A DNA stretch of 64,000 nucleotides. Source: Diplolepis rosae (taxonomy: Eukaryota > Arthropoda > Insecta > Hymenoptera > Diplolepididae). The notes under the pieces were generated by a model. That model ran no database searches. It saw only the letters and a list, made by a program, of their open reading frames with translations, and had not been told where the DNA came from. The stretch covers positions 2,294,001-2,358,000 of the forward strand of contig JAPYXD010000686.1 of the NCBI GenBank assembly GCA_030998225.1, written 5' to 3'. Below are positions 1 through 13,917 of this stretch, piece by piece; position 1 is the first letter of the stretch; each line of letters opens with the position of its first letter. A program made the position numbers and the translations under genes.

Positions 1-2186
1 TACTGGGGCAGTACTATACCAGTACCGCGCGAACGCTCGGCATAAATCCCTAAGTCGGCTTCTAGCCAGCATTTGACTCCATACTGGGGCAGTACTATAC
101 CAGTGCAGCGCTATCGCTCGGCATAAATCCCTAAGTCAGCTTCTAGACAGCATTTGACTCCGTACTGGGGCAGTATTATACCAGTACCGCGCGAGCGCTA
201 GTCCGAAATCCCTCATACATCTTCTAGACAGCATTTGACTCCATACTGGGGCAGTACTATACCAGTACCGGGCGAAATCTCGGCATAAATCCCTAAGTCA
301 GTTTCTAGACAGCATTTTACTCCATACTGGGGCAGTAATATTCCAGTACCGTGCCAAAGCTAGGCATAAATCCCTAAGACAGTTTCTAGACAGCATTTGA
401 CTCCATACTGGGGCAATTCTATACCAGTGCCGCGCGAACGCTGGGCATAAATCCCTAAGTCAGTTTCTACACAGCATTTCACTCCATACTGTGGCATTAT
501 CATAACAGTACCACGCCAACGCTAGGCATAAATCTCTCAGTCGGCTTCTAGACAGCATTTTCCTTCATACTGGGGCAGTACTACACCAGTACCGCGCCAA
601 CGATGGACATAAATCCCTAAGTCAGTTTCTAGACAGCATTTGACTCCATACTGGGGCAATACTATACCAGTACAGCGCCAACGCTCGGCATAAATCCCAC
701 AGTCGGTTTCTGGACAGCATTTGACTCCAGCTGGGGCAGTACTACACCAGTACCGGGCCAACGCTGGTCACAAATCTCTCAGTCGGCTTCTAGACAGCAT
801 TTGACTCCATACTGGGGCATTGCTATACCAGTACAGCGCCAACGATGGGCATAAATCCCTAAGTCAGTTTCTAGACAGCATTTGACTCCGTACTGGGGCA
901 GTACTATACCAGTACCGCGCGAACGCTCGGCATAAATCCCTAAGTCAGTTTCTAGACAGCATTTGACTCCATACTGGGGCATTATCATAACAGTACCACG
1001 CCAACGCTCGGCATAAATCTCTCAGTCGTATTCTAGACAGCATTTTCCTTCATACTGGGGCAGTACTACACCAGTACCGCTCCAACGATGGACATAAATC
1101 CCTGAGTCAGTTTCTAGACAGCATTTGACTCCGTACTGGGGCAATACTATACCGGTACCGCGCGAACGCTCGGCATAAATCCCTAAGGCGGCTTCTAGAC
1201 AGCATTTGACTCCATACTGGGGCAGTACTATACCAGTACCGCGCGAACGCTCGGCATAAATCCCTAAGTCGCCTTCTAGACAGCATTTGACTCCATACTG
1301 GGGCAGTGCTATTCCAGTACCGTGCCAAAGCTAGGCATAAATCCCTAAGACAGTTTCTAGACAGCATTTGACTCCATACTGGGGCAGTACTATACCAGTA
1401 CCGCGCGAACGCTCGGCATAAATCCCTAAGTCAGTTTCTAGACAGCATTTGACTCCATACTGTGGCAGTACTATACCAGTACCGGGCCAACGCTGGTCAC
1501 AAATCTCTCAGTCGGCTTCTAGACAGCATTTGACTCCATACTGGGTCAGTACTACACCAGTACCGGGCCAACGCTGGTCACAAATCTCTCAGTCGGCTTC
1601 TAGACAGCATTTGACTCCATACTGGGGCAGTACTATACCAGTGCCGCGCAATCGCTCGGCATAAATCTATCAGTCGTATTCTAGACAGCATTTGACTCCA
1701 TACTGGGTCAGTACTACACCAGTACCGTGCCAAAGCTAGGGAGGAATTTCTCAGTCGGCTTCTAGCCAGCATTTGACTCCATACTGGCGCATTACTATAA
1801 CAATACCACGCCAACGGTCGGCATTAATCCCTCAGTCAGCTTCTAGACAGTATTTGACTCCAAACTGGTGCATTATCATAACAGTACCACGCCAACGCTC
1901 GGCATAAATCTCTCAGTCGGCTTCTAGACAGCATTTGACTCCATACCGGGGCAGTACTACACCAGTACCGCGCCAACGATGGACATAAATCCCTGAGTCA
2001 GTTTCTAGACAGCATTTGACTCCATACCGGGGCAGTACTACACCAGTACCGCGCCAACGATGGACATAAATCCCTGAGTCAGTTTCTAGACAGCATTTGA
2101 CTCCGCACTGGGGCAATACTATACCGGTACCGCGCGAACGCTCGGCATAATTCCCTAAGACAGTTTCTAGACAGCATTTCACTCCA
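1..2186. repeat. Left-end mixed monomer region
   Basis: This region holds types A, B, C-D-E, N, I and J, with one F-G-H stretch around 1.68-1.9 kb. It shows no clear long internal period. The first base is the first base of a monomer, so the array continues to the left. A CCAGCTGG short junction lies near 728. Nothing other than satellite monomers is present. Confidence 0.9.
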
Positions 2187-5019
2187 TACTGGGGCAGTAC
2201 TACACCAGTACCGGGCCAACGCTGGTCACAAATCTCTCAGTCGGCTTCTAGACAGCATTTGACTCCATACTGGGGCATTGCTATTCCAGTACCGTGCCAA
2301 AGCTAGGCATAAATCCCTAAGACAGTTTCTAGACAGCATTTGACTCCATACTGGGGCAGTACTATACCAGTACAGCGCCAACGCTGGGCATAAATCCCTA
2401 AGTCAGTTTCTAGACAGCATTTGACTCCATACTGGGGCAGTACTATACCAGTACCGCGCGAACGCTCGGCATAAATCCCTAAGTCAGTTTCTAGACAGCA
2501 TTTGACTCCGTACTGGGGCAGTACTATACCAGTACCGCGCGAACGCTCGGCATAAATCCCTAAGTCTGTTTCTAGCCAGCATTTGACTCCATACTGGGGC
2601 AGTACTATACCAGTACTGCGCCAACGCTGGGCATAAATCCCTAAGTCAGTTTCTAGACAGCATTTGACTCCGTACTGGGGCAGTATTATACCAGTGCCGC
2701 GCGATCGCTCGGCATAAATCCCTAAGTCGCCTTCTAGCCAGCATTTGACTCCATACTGGGGCAGTACTATACCAGTACTGCGCCAACGCTCGGCATAAAT
2801 CCCTAAGTCAGTTTCTAGACAGCATTTGACTCCATACTGGGGCAGTACTATACCAGTACCGAGCCAACGCTAGTCAGAAATCCCTCATACAGATTCTAGA
2901 CAGCATTTGACTCCCTACTGGGGCAGTACTATACCAGTACCGGGCGAAATCTCGGCATAAATCCCTAAGTCCGTTTCTAGACAGCATTTTACTCCATACT
3001 GGGGCAGTAATATTCCAGTACCGTGCCAAAGCTAGGCATAAATCCCTAAGACAGTTTCTAGACAGCATTTGACTCCATACTGGGGCAGTACTATACCAGT
3101 ACCGCGCGAACGCTCGGCATAAATCCCTAAGTCAGTTTCTAGACAGCATTTGACTCCGTACTGGGGCAGTACTATACCAGTACCGCGCGAACGCTCGGCA
3201 TAAATCCCTAAGTCGCCTTCTAGCCAGCATTTGACTCCATACTGGGGCAGTACTATACCAGTACAGCGCCAACGCTGGGCATAAATCCCTAAGTCAGTTT
3301 CTAGACAGCATTTGACTCCGTACTGGGGCAGTATTATACCAGTACCGCGCGAGCGCTAGTCCGAAGTCCCTCATACATCTTCTAGACAGCATTTCACTCC
3401 ATACTGGGTCAGTACTACACCAGTACCGCGCGAACGCTCGGCATTAATCCCTAAGTCAGTTTCTAGACAGCATTTGACTCCATACTGGGGCAGTACTATT
3501 CCAGTACCGTCCCAAAGCTAGGCATGAATCCCTAAGACAGTTTCTAGACAGCATTTCACTCCATACTGGGTCAGTACTACACCAGTACCGCGCGAACGCT
3601 CGGCATTAATCCCTAAGTCAGTTTCTAGACAGCATTTGACTCCATACTGGGGCAATACTATACCAGTACAGCGCCAACGCTGGTCACAAATCTCTCAGTC
3701 GGCTTCTAGACAGCATTTGACTCCATACTGGGTCAGTACTACACCAGTACCGGGCCAACGCTGGTCACAAATCTCTCAGTCGGCTTCTAGACAGCATTTG
3801 ACTCCATACTGGGGCAGTACTATACCAGTGCCGCGCGATCGCTCGGCATAAATCCCTAAGTCGCCTTCTAGCCAGCATTTGACACCATACTGGGGCAGTA
3901 CTATACCAGTACTGCGCCAACGCTCGGCATAAATCCCACAGTCGGTTTCTGGACAGCATTTGACTCCGTACTGGGGCAGTATTATACCAGTACCGCGCGA
4001 GCGCTAGTCCGAAGTCCCTCATACATCTTCTAGACAGCATTTGACTCCATACTGGGGCAGTACTATACCAGTACCGGGCGAAATCTCGGCATAAATCCCT
4101 AAGTCGGCTTCTAGACAGCATTTTACTCCATACTGGGGCAGTACTATACCAGTACATCGCCAACGATGGACATAAATCCCTAAGTCAGTTTCTAGACAGC
4201 ATTTGAATCCATACTTGGGCAGTACTACACCAGTACCGCGCCAACGATGGACATAAATCCCTAAGTCAGTTTCTACACAGCATTTGACTCCGTACTGGGG
4301 CAGTACTATACCAGTACCGCGCGAAAGCTCGGCATAATTCCCTAAGACAGTTTCTAGACAGCATTTGACTCCAACTGGGGCAGTACTACACCAGTACCGG
4401 GCCAACGCTGGTCACAAATCTCTCAGTCGGCTTCTAGACAGCATTTGACTCCATACTGGGGCAGTACTATACCAGTGCCGCGCGATCGCTCGGCATAAAT
4501 CCCTAAGTCGCCTTCTAGCCAGCATTTGACTCCATACTGGGGCAGTACTATACCAGTACTGCGCCAAACAGGGCATAAATCTATCAGTCGTATTCTAGAC
4601 AGCATTTGACTCCATACTGGGTCAGTACTACACCAGTACCGTGCCAAAGCTAGGGAGGAATTTCTCAGTCGGCGTCTAGCCAGCATTTGACTCCATACTG
4701 GTGCATTGCTATAACAATACCACGCCAACGCTCGGCATTAATCCCTCAGTCAGCTTCTAGACAGTATTTGACTCCAAACTGGTGCATTATCATAACAGTA
4801 CCACGCCAACGCTCGGCATTAATCCCTCAGTCGGCTTCTGGACAGCATTTTCCTTCATACTGGGGCAGTACTACACCAGTACCGCGCCAACGATGGACAT
4901 AAATCCCTAAGTCAGTTTCTACACAGCATTTGACTCCGTACTGGGGCAGTACTATACCAGTATCGCGCGAAAGCTCGGCATAATTCCCTAAGACAGTTTC
5001 TAGACAGCATTTCACTCCA
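2187..5019. repeat. 2,833-bp higher-order unit, copy 1
   Basis: This unit matches 5020-7852 at an offset of exactly 2,833 bp, which is 35 monomers minus 2 bases. The two missing bases are the L monomer core near 4565 and the short CCAACTGGGG junction near 4371. Its right part holds a K-L-F-G-H-I cassette at 4454-4938. The register is kept throughout, but monomer types differ in places (around 3.45-3.62 kb against 6.28-6.45 kb), so this is an older or partly converted duplication. Confidence 0.8.
4454..4938. repeat. K-L-F-G-H-I six-monomer cassette, copy 1
   Basis: A fixed order of six monomer types, 485 bp long (L is 80 bp): K 4454, L 4535, F 4615, G 4696, H 4777, I 4858. Four full copies occur in the window and the sequence is very similar in all, even though they lie up to 19 kb apart. 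In contrast, flanking monomers differ. Its function is unknown. Confidence 0.88.
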
Positions 5020-7852
5020 TACTGGGGCAGTACTACACCAGTACCGGGCCAACGCTGGTCACAAATCTCTCAGTCGGCTTCTAGACAGCATTTGACTCCA
5101 TACTGGGGCATTGCTATTCCAGTACCGTGCCAAAGCTAGGCATAAATCCCTAAGACAGTTTCTAGACAGCATTTGACTCCATACTGGGGCAGTACTATAC
5201 CAGTACCGCGCGAACGCTCGGCATAAATCCCTAAGTCAGTTTCTAGACAGCATTTGACTCCATACTGGGGCAGTACTATACCAGTACCGCGCGAACGCTC
5301 GGCATAAATCCCTAAGTCTGTTTCTAGACAGCATTTGACTCCATACTGGGGCAGTACTATACCAGTGCCGCGCGATCGCTCGGCATAAATCCCTAAGTCG
5401 CCTTCTAGCCAGCATTTGACTCCATACTGGGGCAGTACTATACCAGTACTGCGCCAACGCTGGGCATAAATCCCTAAGTCAGTTTCTAGACAGCATTTGA
5501 CTCCGTACTGGGGCAGTATTATACCAGTGCCGCGCGATCGCTCGGCATAAATCCCTAAGTCGCCTTCTAGCCAGCATTTGACTCCATACTGGGGCAGTAC
5601 TATACCAGTACCGTGCCAACGCTCGGCATAAATCCCACAGTCGGTTTCTAGACAGCATTTGACTCCATACTGGGGCAGTACTATACCAGTACCGGGCCAA
5701 CGCTGGTCACAAATCCCTCATACATCTTCTAGACAGCATTTGACTCCCTACTGGGGCAGTACTATACCAGTACCGGGCGAAATCTCGGCATAAATCCCTA
5801 AGTCAGTTTCTAGACAGCATTTTACTCCATACTGGGGCAGTAATATTCCAGTACCGTGCCAAAGCTAGGCATAAATCCCTAAGACAGTTTCTAGACAGCA
5901 TTTGACTCCATACTGGGGCAGTACTATACCAGTACCGCGCGAACGCTCGGCATAAATCCCTAAGTCAGTTTCTAGACAGCATTTGACTCCGTACTGGGGC
6001 AATACTATACCGGTACCGCGCGAGCGCTCGGCATAAATCCCTAAGTCGCCTTCTAGCCAGCATTTGACTCCATACTGGGGCAGTACTATACCAGTACCGC
6101 GCCAACGCTCGGCATTAATCCCTCAGTCAGCTTCTAGACAGCATTTGACTCCGTACTGGGGCAGTATTATACCAGTACCGCGCGAGCGCTAGTCCGAAAT
6201 CCCTCATACATCTTCTAGACAGCATTTGACTCCATACTGGGGCAGTACTATACCAGTACCGGGCGAAATCTCGGCATAAATCCCTAAGTCAGTTTCTAGA
6301 CAGCATTTTACTCCATACTGGGGCAGTAATATTCCAGTACCGTGCCAAAGCTAGGCATAAATCCCTAAGACAGTTTCTAGACAGCATTTGACTCCATACT
6401 GGGGCAGTACAATACCAGTCCCGCGCGAAGGCTCGGCATAAATCCCTAAGTCTGTTTCTAGACAGCATTTGACTCCATACTGTGGCAGTACTATACCAGT
6501 ACCGGGCCAACGCTGGTCACAAATCTCTCAGTCGGCTTCTAGACAGCATTTGACTCCATACTGGGTCAGTACTACACCAGTACCGGGCCAACGCTGGTCA
6601 CAAATCTCTCAGTCGGCTTCTAGACAGCATTTGACTCCATACTGGGGCAGTACTATACCAGTGCCGCGCGATCGCTCGGCATAAATCCCTAAGTCGCCTT
6701 CTAGCCAGCATTTGACTCCATACTGGGGCAGTACTATACCAGTACTGCGCCAACGCTCGGCATAAATCCCACAGTCGGTTTCTAGACAGCATTTGACTCC
6801 GTACTGGGGCAGTATTATACCAGTACCGCGCGAGCGCTAGTCCGAAGTCCCTCATACATCTTCTAGATAGCATTTGACTCCATACTGGGGCAGTAGTATA
6901 CCAGAACCGGGCGAAATCTCGGCATAAATCCCTAAGTCAGTTTCTAGACAGCATTTTACTCCATACTGGGGCAGTAATATTCCAGTACCGCGCCAACGAT
7001 TGACATAAATCCCTCAGTCTGTTTCTAGACAGCATTTGACTCCATACTGGGGCAGTACTACACCAGTACCGCGCCAACGATGGACATAAATCCCTAAGTC
7101 AGTTTCTAGACAGCATTTGACTCCGTACTGGGGCAATACTATACCAGTACCGCGCGAAAGCTCGGCATAATTCCCTAAGACAGTTTCTAGACAGCATTTG
7201 ACTCCAACTGGGGCAGTACTACACCAGTACCGGGCCAACGCTGGTCACAAATCTCTCAGTCGGCTTCTAGACAGCATTTGACTCCATACTGGGGCAGTAC
7301 TATACCAGTGCCGCGCGATCGCTCGGCATAAATCCCTAAGTCGCCTTCTAGCCAGCATTTGACTCCATACTGGGGCAGTACTATACCAGTACTGCGCCAA
7401 ACAGGGCATAAATCTATCAGTCGTATTCTAGACAGCATTTGACTCCATACTGGGTCAGTACTACACCAGTACCGTGCCAAAGCTAGGGAGGAATTTCTCA
7501 GTCGGCGTCTAGCCAGCATTTGACTCCATACTGGTGCATTGCTATAACAATACCACGCCAACGCTCGGCATTAATCCCTCAGTCAGCTTCTAGACAGTAT
7601 TTGACTCCAAACTGGTGCATTATCATAACAGTACCACGCCAACGCTCGGCATTAATCCCTCAGTCGGCTTCTGGACAGCATTTTCCTTCATACTGGGGCA
7701 GTACTACACCAGTACCGCGCCAACGATGGACATAAATCCCTGAGTCAGTTTCTAGACAGCATTTGACTCCGTACTGGGGCAATACTATACCGGTATCGCG
7801 CGAACGCTCGGCATAAATCCCTAAGGTGGCTTCTAGACAGCATTTGACTCCA
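5020..7852. repeat. 2,833-bp higher-order unit, copy 2
   Basis: This is the tandem partner of 2187-5019. The best match is roughly 6.47-7.75 kb against 3.64-4.92 kb, including the shared CCAACTGGGG short junction near 7204 and the K-L-F-G-H-I cassette. After about 7.78 kb it diverges into an F2-G2 pair with CAAGGGAGG, so the right boundary is approximate. Confidence 0.75.
7287..7771. repeat. K-L-F-G-H-I six-monomer cassette, copy 2
   Basis: Same order and length as 4454-4938, at offset 2,833. The K to G part translates identically in the minus-strand frame, so differences are few or none there. The I monomer has CCCTGAG instead of CCCTAAG. Confidence 0.88.
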
Positions 7853-9956
7853 TACTGGGTCAGTACTACACCAGTACCGTGCCAAAGCAAGGGAGGAATT
7901 TCTCAGTCCGCTTCTAGCCAGCATTTGAGTCCATACTGGCGCATTACTATAACAATACCACGCCAACGCTCGGCATTAATCCCTCAGTCAGCTTCTAGAC
8001 AGCATTTGACTCCATACTGGGGCAATACTATACCAGTACCGCGCGAACGCTCGTCATAAATCCCACAGTCGGTTTCTGGACAGCATTTGACTCCAGCTGG
8101 GTCAGTACTACACCAGTACCGGGCCAACGCAGGTCACAAATCTCTCAGTCGGCTTCTAGACAGCATTTGACTCCATACTGGGGCATTGCTATACCAGTAC
8201 AGCGCCAACGATGGGCATAAATCCCTAAGTCAGTTTCTAGACACCATTTGACTCCGTACTGGGGCAGTACTATACCAGTATCGCGCGAAAGCTCGGCATA
8301 AATCTCTCAGACGTATTCTAGACAGCATTTGACTCCATACTGGGTCAGTACTACACCAGTACCGGGCGAAATCTCGGCATAAATCCCTAAGTCATTTTCT
8401 AGACAGCATTTTACTCCATAATGGGGCAGTAATATTCCAGTACCGTGCCAAAGCTAGGCATAAATCCCTAAGACAGTTTCTAGACAGCATTTGACTCCAT
8501 ACTGGGGCAGTACTATACCAGTACCGCGCGAACGCTCGGCATAAATCCCTAAGTCAGTTTCTAGACAGCATTTGACTCCATACTGTGGCAGTACTATACC
8601 AGTACAGCGCCAACGCTGGGCATAAATCCCTAAGTCAGTTTCTAGACAGCATTTGACTCCGTACTGGGGCAGTATTATACCAGTACCGCGCGAGCGCTAG
8701 TCCGAAGTCCCTCATACATCTTCTGGATAGCATTTGACTCCATACTGGGGCAGTAGTATACCAGAACCGGGCGAAATCTCGGCATAAATCCCTAAGTCAG
8801 TTTCTAGACAGCATTTTACTCCATACTGGGGCAGTAATATTCCAGTACCGCGCCAAAGCTAGGCATAAATCCCTAAGACAGTTTCTAGACAGCATTTGAC
8901 TCCATACTGGGGCAGTACTATACCAGTACCGCGCGAACGCTCGGCATAAATCCCTAAGTCTGTTTCTAGACAGCATTTGACTCCATACTGTGGCAGTACT
9001 ATACCAGTACCGGGCCAACGCTGGTCACAAATCTCTCAGTCGGCTTCTAGACAGCATTTGACTCCATACTGGTTCAGTACTACACCAGTACCGGGCCAAC
9101 GCTGGTCACAAATCTCTCAGTCGGCTTCTAGACAGCATTTTACTCCATACTGGGGCAGTACTATACCAGTACATCGCCAACGATGGGCATAAATCCCTAA
9201 GTCAGTTTCTAGACAGCATTTGACTCCATACTGGGGCAATACTATACCAGTACCGCGCGAACGCTCGTCATAAATCCCTAAGTCGACTTCTAGCCAGCAT
9301 TTGACTCGATACTGGGGCAGTACTATACCAGTACTGCGCCAACGCTCGGCATAAATCCCTAAGTCAGTTTCTAGACAGCATTTGACTCCGTACTGGGGCA
9401 GTATTATACCAGTACCGCGCGAGCGCTAGTCCGAAGTCCCTCATACATCTTCTAGATAGCATTTGACTCCATACTGGGGCAGTAGTATACCAGAACCGGG
9501 CGAAATCTCGGCATAAATCCCTAAGTCAGTTTCTAGACAGCATTTTACTCCATACTGGGGCAGTAATATTCCAGTACCGCGCCAAAGCTAGGCATAAATC
9601 CCTAAGACAGTTTCTAGACAGCATTTGACTCCATACTGGGGCAGTACTATACCAGTACCGCGCGAACGCTCGTCATAAATCCCTAAGTCGGCTTCTAGCC
9701 AGCATTTGACTCGATACTGGGCCATTACTATACCACTACCACGCCAACGCTGGTCACAAATCTCTCAGTCGTATTCTAGACAGCATTTGTATCCATACTA
9801 GGGCAGTACTATACCAGTACTGCGCCAAACAGGGCATAAATCTCTCAGTCGTATTCTAGACAGCATTTGAATCCATACTGGGGCAATACTATACCAGTAC
9901 CGCGCGAAAGCTCGGCATAATTCCCTAAGTCAGTTTCTAGACAGCATTTGACTCCA

Positions 9957-11949
9957 TACTGGGGCAGTACTACACCAGTACCGGGCCAACGCTGGTCACA
10001 AATCTCTCAGTCGGCTTCTAGACAGCATTTGACTCCATACTGGGGCAGTACTATACCAGTGCCGCGCGATCGCTCGGCATAAATCCCTAAGTCGCCTTCT
10101 AGCCAGCATTTGACTCCATACTGGGGCAGTACTATACCAGTACTGCGCCAAACAGGGCATAAATCTCTCAGTAGTATTCTAGACAGCATTTGACTCCATA
10201 CTGGGTCAGTACTACACCAGTACCGTGCCAAAGCTAGGGAGGAATTTCTCAGTCGGCTTCTAGCCAGCATTTGACTCCAGCTGGGTCAGTACTACACCGG
10301 TACCGGGCCAACGCTGGTCACAAATCTCTCAGTCGTATTCTAGACAGCATTTGAATCCATACTTGGGCAGTACTATACCAGTACCGGGCCAACGCTGGTC
10401 ACAAATCTCTCAGTCGTATTCTAGCCAGCATTTGACTCCATACTGGGGCAGTACTATACCAGTACTGCGCCAAACAGGGCATAAATCTATCAGTCGTATT
10501 CTAGACAGCATTTGACTCCATACTGGGTCAGTACTACACCAGTACCGTGCCAAAGCTAGGGAGGAATTTCTCAGTCGGCGTCTAGCCAGCATTTGACTCC
10601 ATACTGGTGCATTGCTATAACAATACCACGCCAACGCTCGGCATTAATCCCTCAGTCAGCTTCTAGACAGTATTTGACTCCAAACTGGTGCATTATCATA
10701 ACAGTACCACGCCAACGCTCGGCATTAATCCCTCAGTCGGCTTCTAGACAGCATTTCACTCCATACTGGGTCAGTACTACACCAGTACCGCGCGAACGCT
10801 CGGCATAAATCCCTAAGTCGGCTTCTAGACAGCATTTTACTCCATACTGGGGCAGTACTATACCAGTACATCGCCAACGATGGGCATAAATCCCTAAGTC
10901 AGTTTCTAGACAGCATTTGACTCCATACTGGGACATTACTATAACAATACCACGCCAACGCGCGGCAGAAATCTCTCAGTCGTATTCTAGACAGCATTTG
11001 AATCCATACTAGGGCAGTACTATACCAGTACTGCGCCAAACAGGGCATAAATCTATCAGTCGTATTCTAGACAGCATTTGACTCCATACTGGGTCAGTAC
11101 TATACCAGTACCGCGCGAAAGCTCGGCATAATTCCCTAAGTCAGTTTCTGGACAGCATTTGACTCCAGCTGGGGCAGTACTACACCAGTACCGGGCCAAC
11201 GCTGGTCACAAATCTCTCAGTCGGCTTCTAGACAGCATTTGACTCCATACTGGGGCAGTACTATACCAGTGCCGCGCGATCGCTCGGCATAAATCCCTAA
11301 GTCGCCTTCTAGCCAGCATTTGACACCATACTGGGGCAGTACTATACCAGTACTGCGCCAAACAGGGCATAAATCTCTCAGTAGTATTCTAGACAGCATT
11401 TGACTCCATACTGGGTCAGTACTACACCAGTACCGTGCCAAAGCTAGGGAGGAATTTCTCAGTCGGCTTCTAGCCAGCATTTGACTCCATACTGGCGCAG
11501 TAATATTCCAGTACCGGGCCAACGCTGGTCACAAATCTCTCAGTCGTATTCTAGACAGCATTTGACTCCATACTGGGTCAGTACTACACCAGTACCGGGC
11601 CAACGCTGGTCACAAATCTCTCAGTCGTATTCTAGCCAGCATTTGACTCCATACTGGGGCAGTACTATACCAGTACTGCGCCAAACAGGGCATAAATCTA
11701 TCAGTCGTATTCTAGACAGCATTTGACTCCATACTGGGTCAGTACTACACCAGTACCGTGCCAAAGCTAGGGAGGAATTTCTCAGTCGGCTTCTAGCCAG
11801 CATTTGACTCCATACTGGTGCATTGCTATAACAATACCACGCCAACGCTCGGCATTAATCCCTCAGTCAGCTTCTAGACAGTATTTGACTCCAAACTGGT
11901 GCATTATCATAACAGTACCACGCCAACGCTCGGCATTAATCCCTCAGTC
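9957..11949. repeat. 1.21-kb tandem duplication (about 15 monomers)
   Basis: The 9957-10738 stretch (B, K, L, F, then L, F, G, H) recurs at 11168-11949 with an offset of 1,210 bp at the left and 1,211 bp further right. The one-base change in offset is explained by the CCAGCTGG junction near 10277, which is a full-length CCATACTGG junction near 11488. Similarity is lost after H. Confidence 0.8.
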
Positions 11950-12906
11950 GGCTTCTGGACAGCATTTTCCTTCATACTGGGGCAGTACTACACCAGTACC
12001 GCGCCAACGATGGACATAAATCCCACAGTCGGTTTCTGGACAGCATTTGACTCCAGCTGGGGCAGTACTACACCAGTACCGGGCCAACGCTGGTCACAAA
12101 TCTCTCAGTCGGCTTCTAGACAGCATTTGACTCCATACTGGGGCATTGCTATACCAGTACAGCGCCAACGATGGGCATAAATCCCTAAGTCAGTTTCTAG
12201 ACACCATTTGACTCCGTACTGGGGCAGTACTATACCAGTATCGCGCGAAAGCTCGGCATAATTCCCTAAGACAGTTTCTAGACAGCATTTCACTCCATAC
12301 TGGGTCAGTACTACACCAGTACCGCGCGAACGCTCGGCATTAATCCCTAAGTCAGTTTCTAGACAGCATTTGACTCCATACTGGGGCAATACTATACCAG
12401 TACAGCGCCAACGCTCGGCATAATTACCTAAGACAGTTTCTAGACAGCATTTGACTCCATACTGGGGCAGTACTATACCAGTACCGCGCGAACGCTCGGC
12501 ATAAATCCCTAAGTCAGTTTCTAGACAGCATTTGACTCCATACTGGGGCAGTACTATACCAGTACCGGGCGAAATCTCGGCATAAATCCCTAAGTCAGTT
12601 TCTAGACAGCATTTTACTCCATACTGGGGCAGTAATATTCCAGTACCATGCCAAAGCTAGGCATAAATCCCTAAGACAGTTTCTAGACAGCATTTGACTC
12701 CATACTGGGTCAATACTACACCAGTACCGGGCCAACGCTGGTCACAAATCTCTCAGTAGGCTTCTAGACAGCATTTGACTCCATACTGTGGCAGTACTAT
12801 ACCAGTACAGCGCCAACGCTGGGCATAAATCCCTATGTCAGTTTCTAGACAGGATTTGACTCCGTACTGGGGCAGTATTATACCAGTACCACGCGAGCGC
12901 TAGACC

Positions 12907-12912
12907 GAATTC
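12907..12912. other. Rare EcoRI site in a type C subvariant
   Basis: GAATTC within CTAGACCGAATTCCCTC. Only three such sites were found by eye in the window, each in the C monomer that precedes a nine-monomer block near the end of a large higher-order unit. It serves as a landmark for unit phasing. Confidence 0.85.
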
Positions 12913-12945
12913 CCTCATACATCTTCTTGATAGCATTTGACTCCC

Positions 12946-13674
12946 TACTGGGGCAGTACTATACCAGTACCGGGCGAAATCTCGGCATAAATCCCTAAGT
13001 CAGTTTCTAGACAGCATTTTACTCCATACTGGGGCAGTAATATTCCAGTACCGTGCCAAAGCTAGGCATAAATCCCTAAGACAGTTTCTAGACAGCATTT
13101 GACTCCATACTGTGGCAGTACTATGACAGTATCGCGCGAAAGCTCGGCATAATTCCCTAAGTCAGTTTCTAGACAGCATTTGACTCCCTACTGGGGCAGT
13201 ACTATACCAGTATCGCGCGAAAGCTCGGCATAATTCCCTAAGACAGTTTCTAGACAGCATTTCACTCCATACTGGGGCAGTAATATTCCAGTACCGCGCG
13301 AACGCTCGGCATAAATCCCTAAGTCAGTTTCTAGACAGCATTTGACTCCATACTGTGGCAGTACTATACCAGTACAGCGCCAACGCTGGGCATAAATCCC
13401 TAAGTCAGTTTCTAGACAGCATTTGACTCCGTACTGGGGCAGTATTATACCAGTACCGCGCGAGCGCTAGTCAGAAATCCCTCATACATCTTCTAGATAG
13501 CATTTGACTCCATACTGGGGCAGTACTATACCAGAACCGGGCGAAATCTCGGCATAAATCCCTAAGTCAGTTTCTAGACAGCATTTTACTCCATACTGGG
13601 GCAGTAATATTCCAGTACCGTGCCAAAGCTAGGCATAAATCCCTAAGACAGTTTCTAGACAGCATTTGACTCCA
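12946..13674. repeat. Nine-monomer 729-bp block before the first large unit
   Basis: Monomer order D, E, M, M, A-like, X (CAGCGCCAACGCTGGG), C, D, E. Blocks of the same length and the same D-E start and C-D-E end lie directly before the B-B-B run at 20472, 27998 and 36412. Its position shows that a further unit of the same kind lay to the left of 13675. Confidence 0.85.
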
Positions 13675-13755
13675 TACTGGGGCAGTACTATACCAGTACC
13701 GGGCCAACGCTGGTCACAAATCTCTCAGTCGGCTTCTAGACAGCATTTGACTCCA

Positions 13756-13836
13756 TACTGGGTCAGTACTACACCAGTACCGGGCCAACGCTGGTCACAA
13801 ATCTCTCAGTCGGCTTCTAGACAGCATTTGACTCCA
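13756..13836. repeat. Type B monomer
   Basis: Diagnostic bases are GGGTCAGTACTACACC near the start, CCGGGCCAACGCTGGTCAC in the core, and AAATCTCTCAGTCGGC. It usually occurs as runs of two or three (here 13675, 13756 and 13837). The first in a run keeps GGCAGTACTATACC. The last has TCGTATTCTAGAC and leads into type L. B runs are the best landmark for phasing the higher-order repeats; I counted about 30 of them. Confidence 0.9.
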
Positions 13837-13917
13837 TACTGGGTCAGTACTACACCAGTACCGGGCCAACGCTGGTCACAAATCTCTCAGTCGTATTCTA
13901 GACAGCATTTGTATCCA

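Larger units (their letters stand above)
7853..12945. repeat. Irregular region rich in L, F, G, H and N monomers
   Basis: This stretch contains F2-G2, N-B-J, two A-X-C-D-E runs (8.5-8.9 kb and 9.3-9.6 kb) and a 1.21-kb duplication at 9957-11949. It ends in monomers matching the tail of the large unit, including CTAGACCGAATTCC near 12901. Nothing but satellite is present. Part of 8.6-9.1 kb is related to 6.1-6.6 kb at an offset of 2,508 bp. Confidence 0.85.

Noticed and set aside
4645..4665. GGGAGGAATTTC in type F read as a ribosome binding site
   Set aside because: It resembles AGGAGG, but it has no following open frame of any length and recurs only as a type F marker within the satellite.
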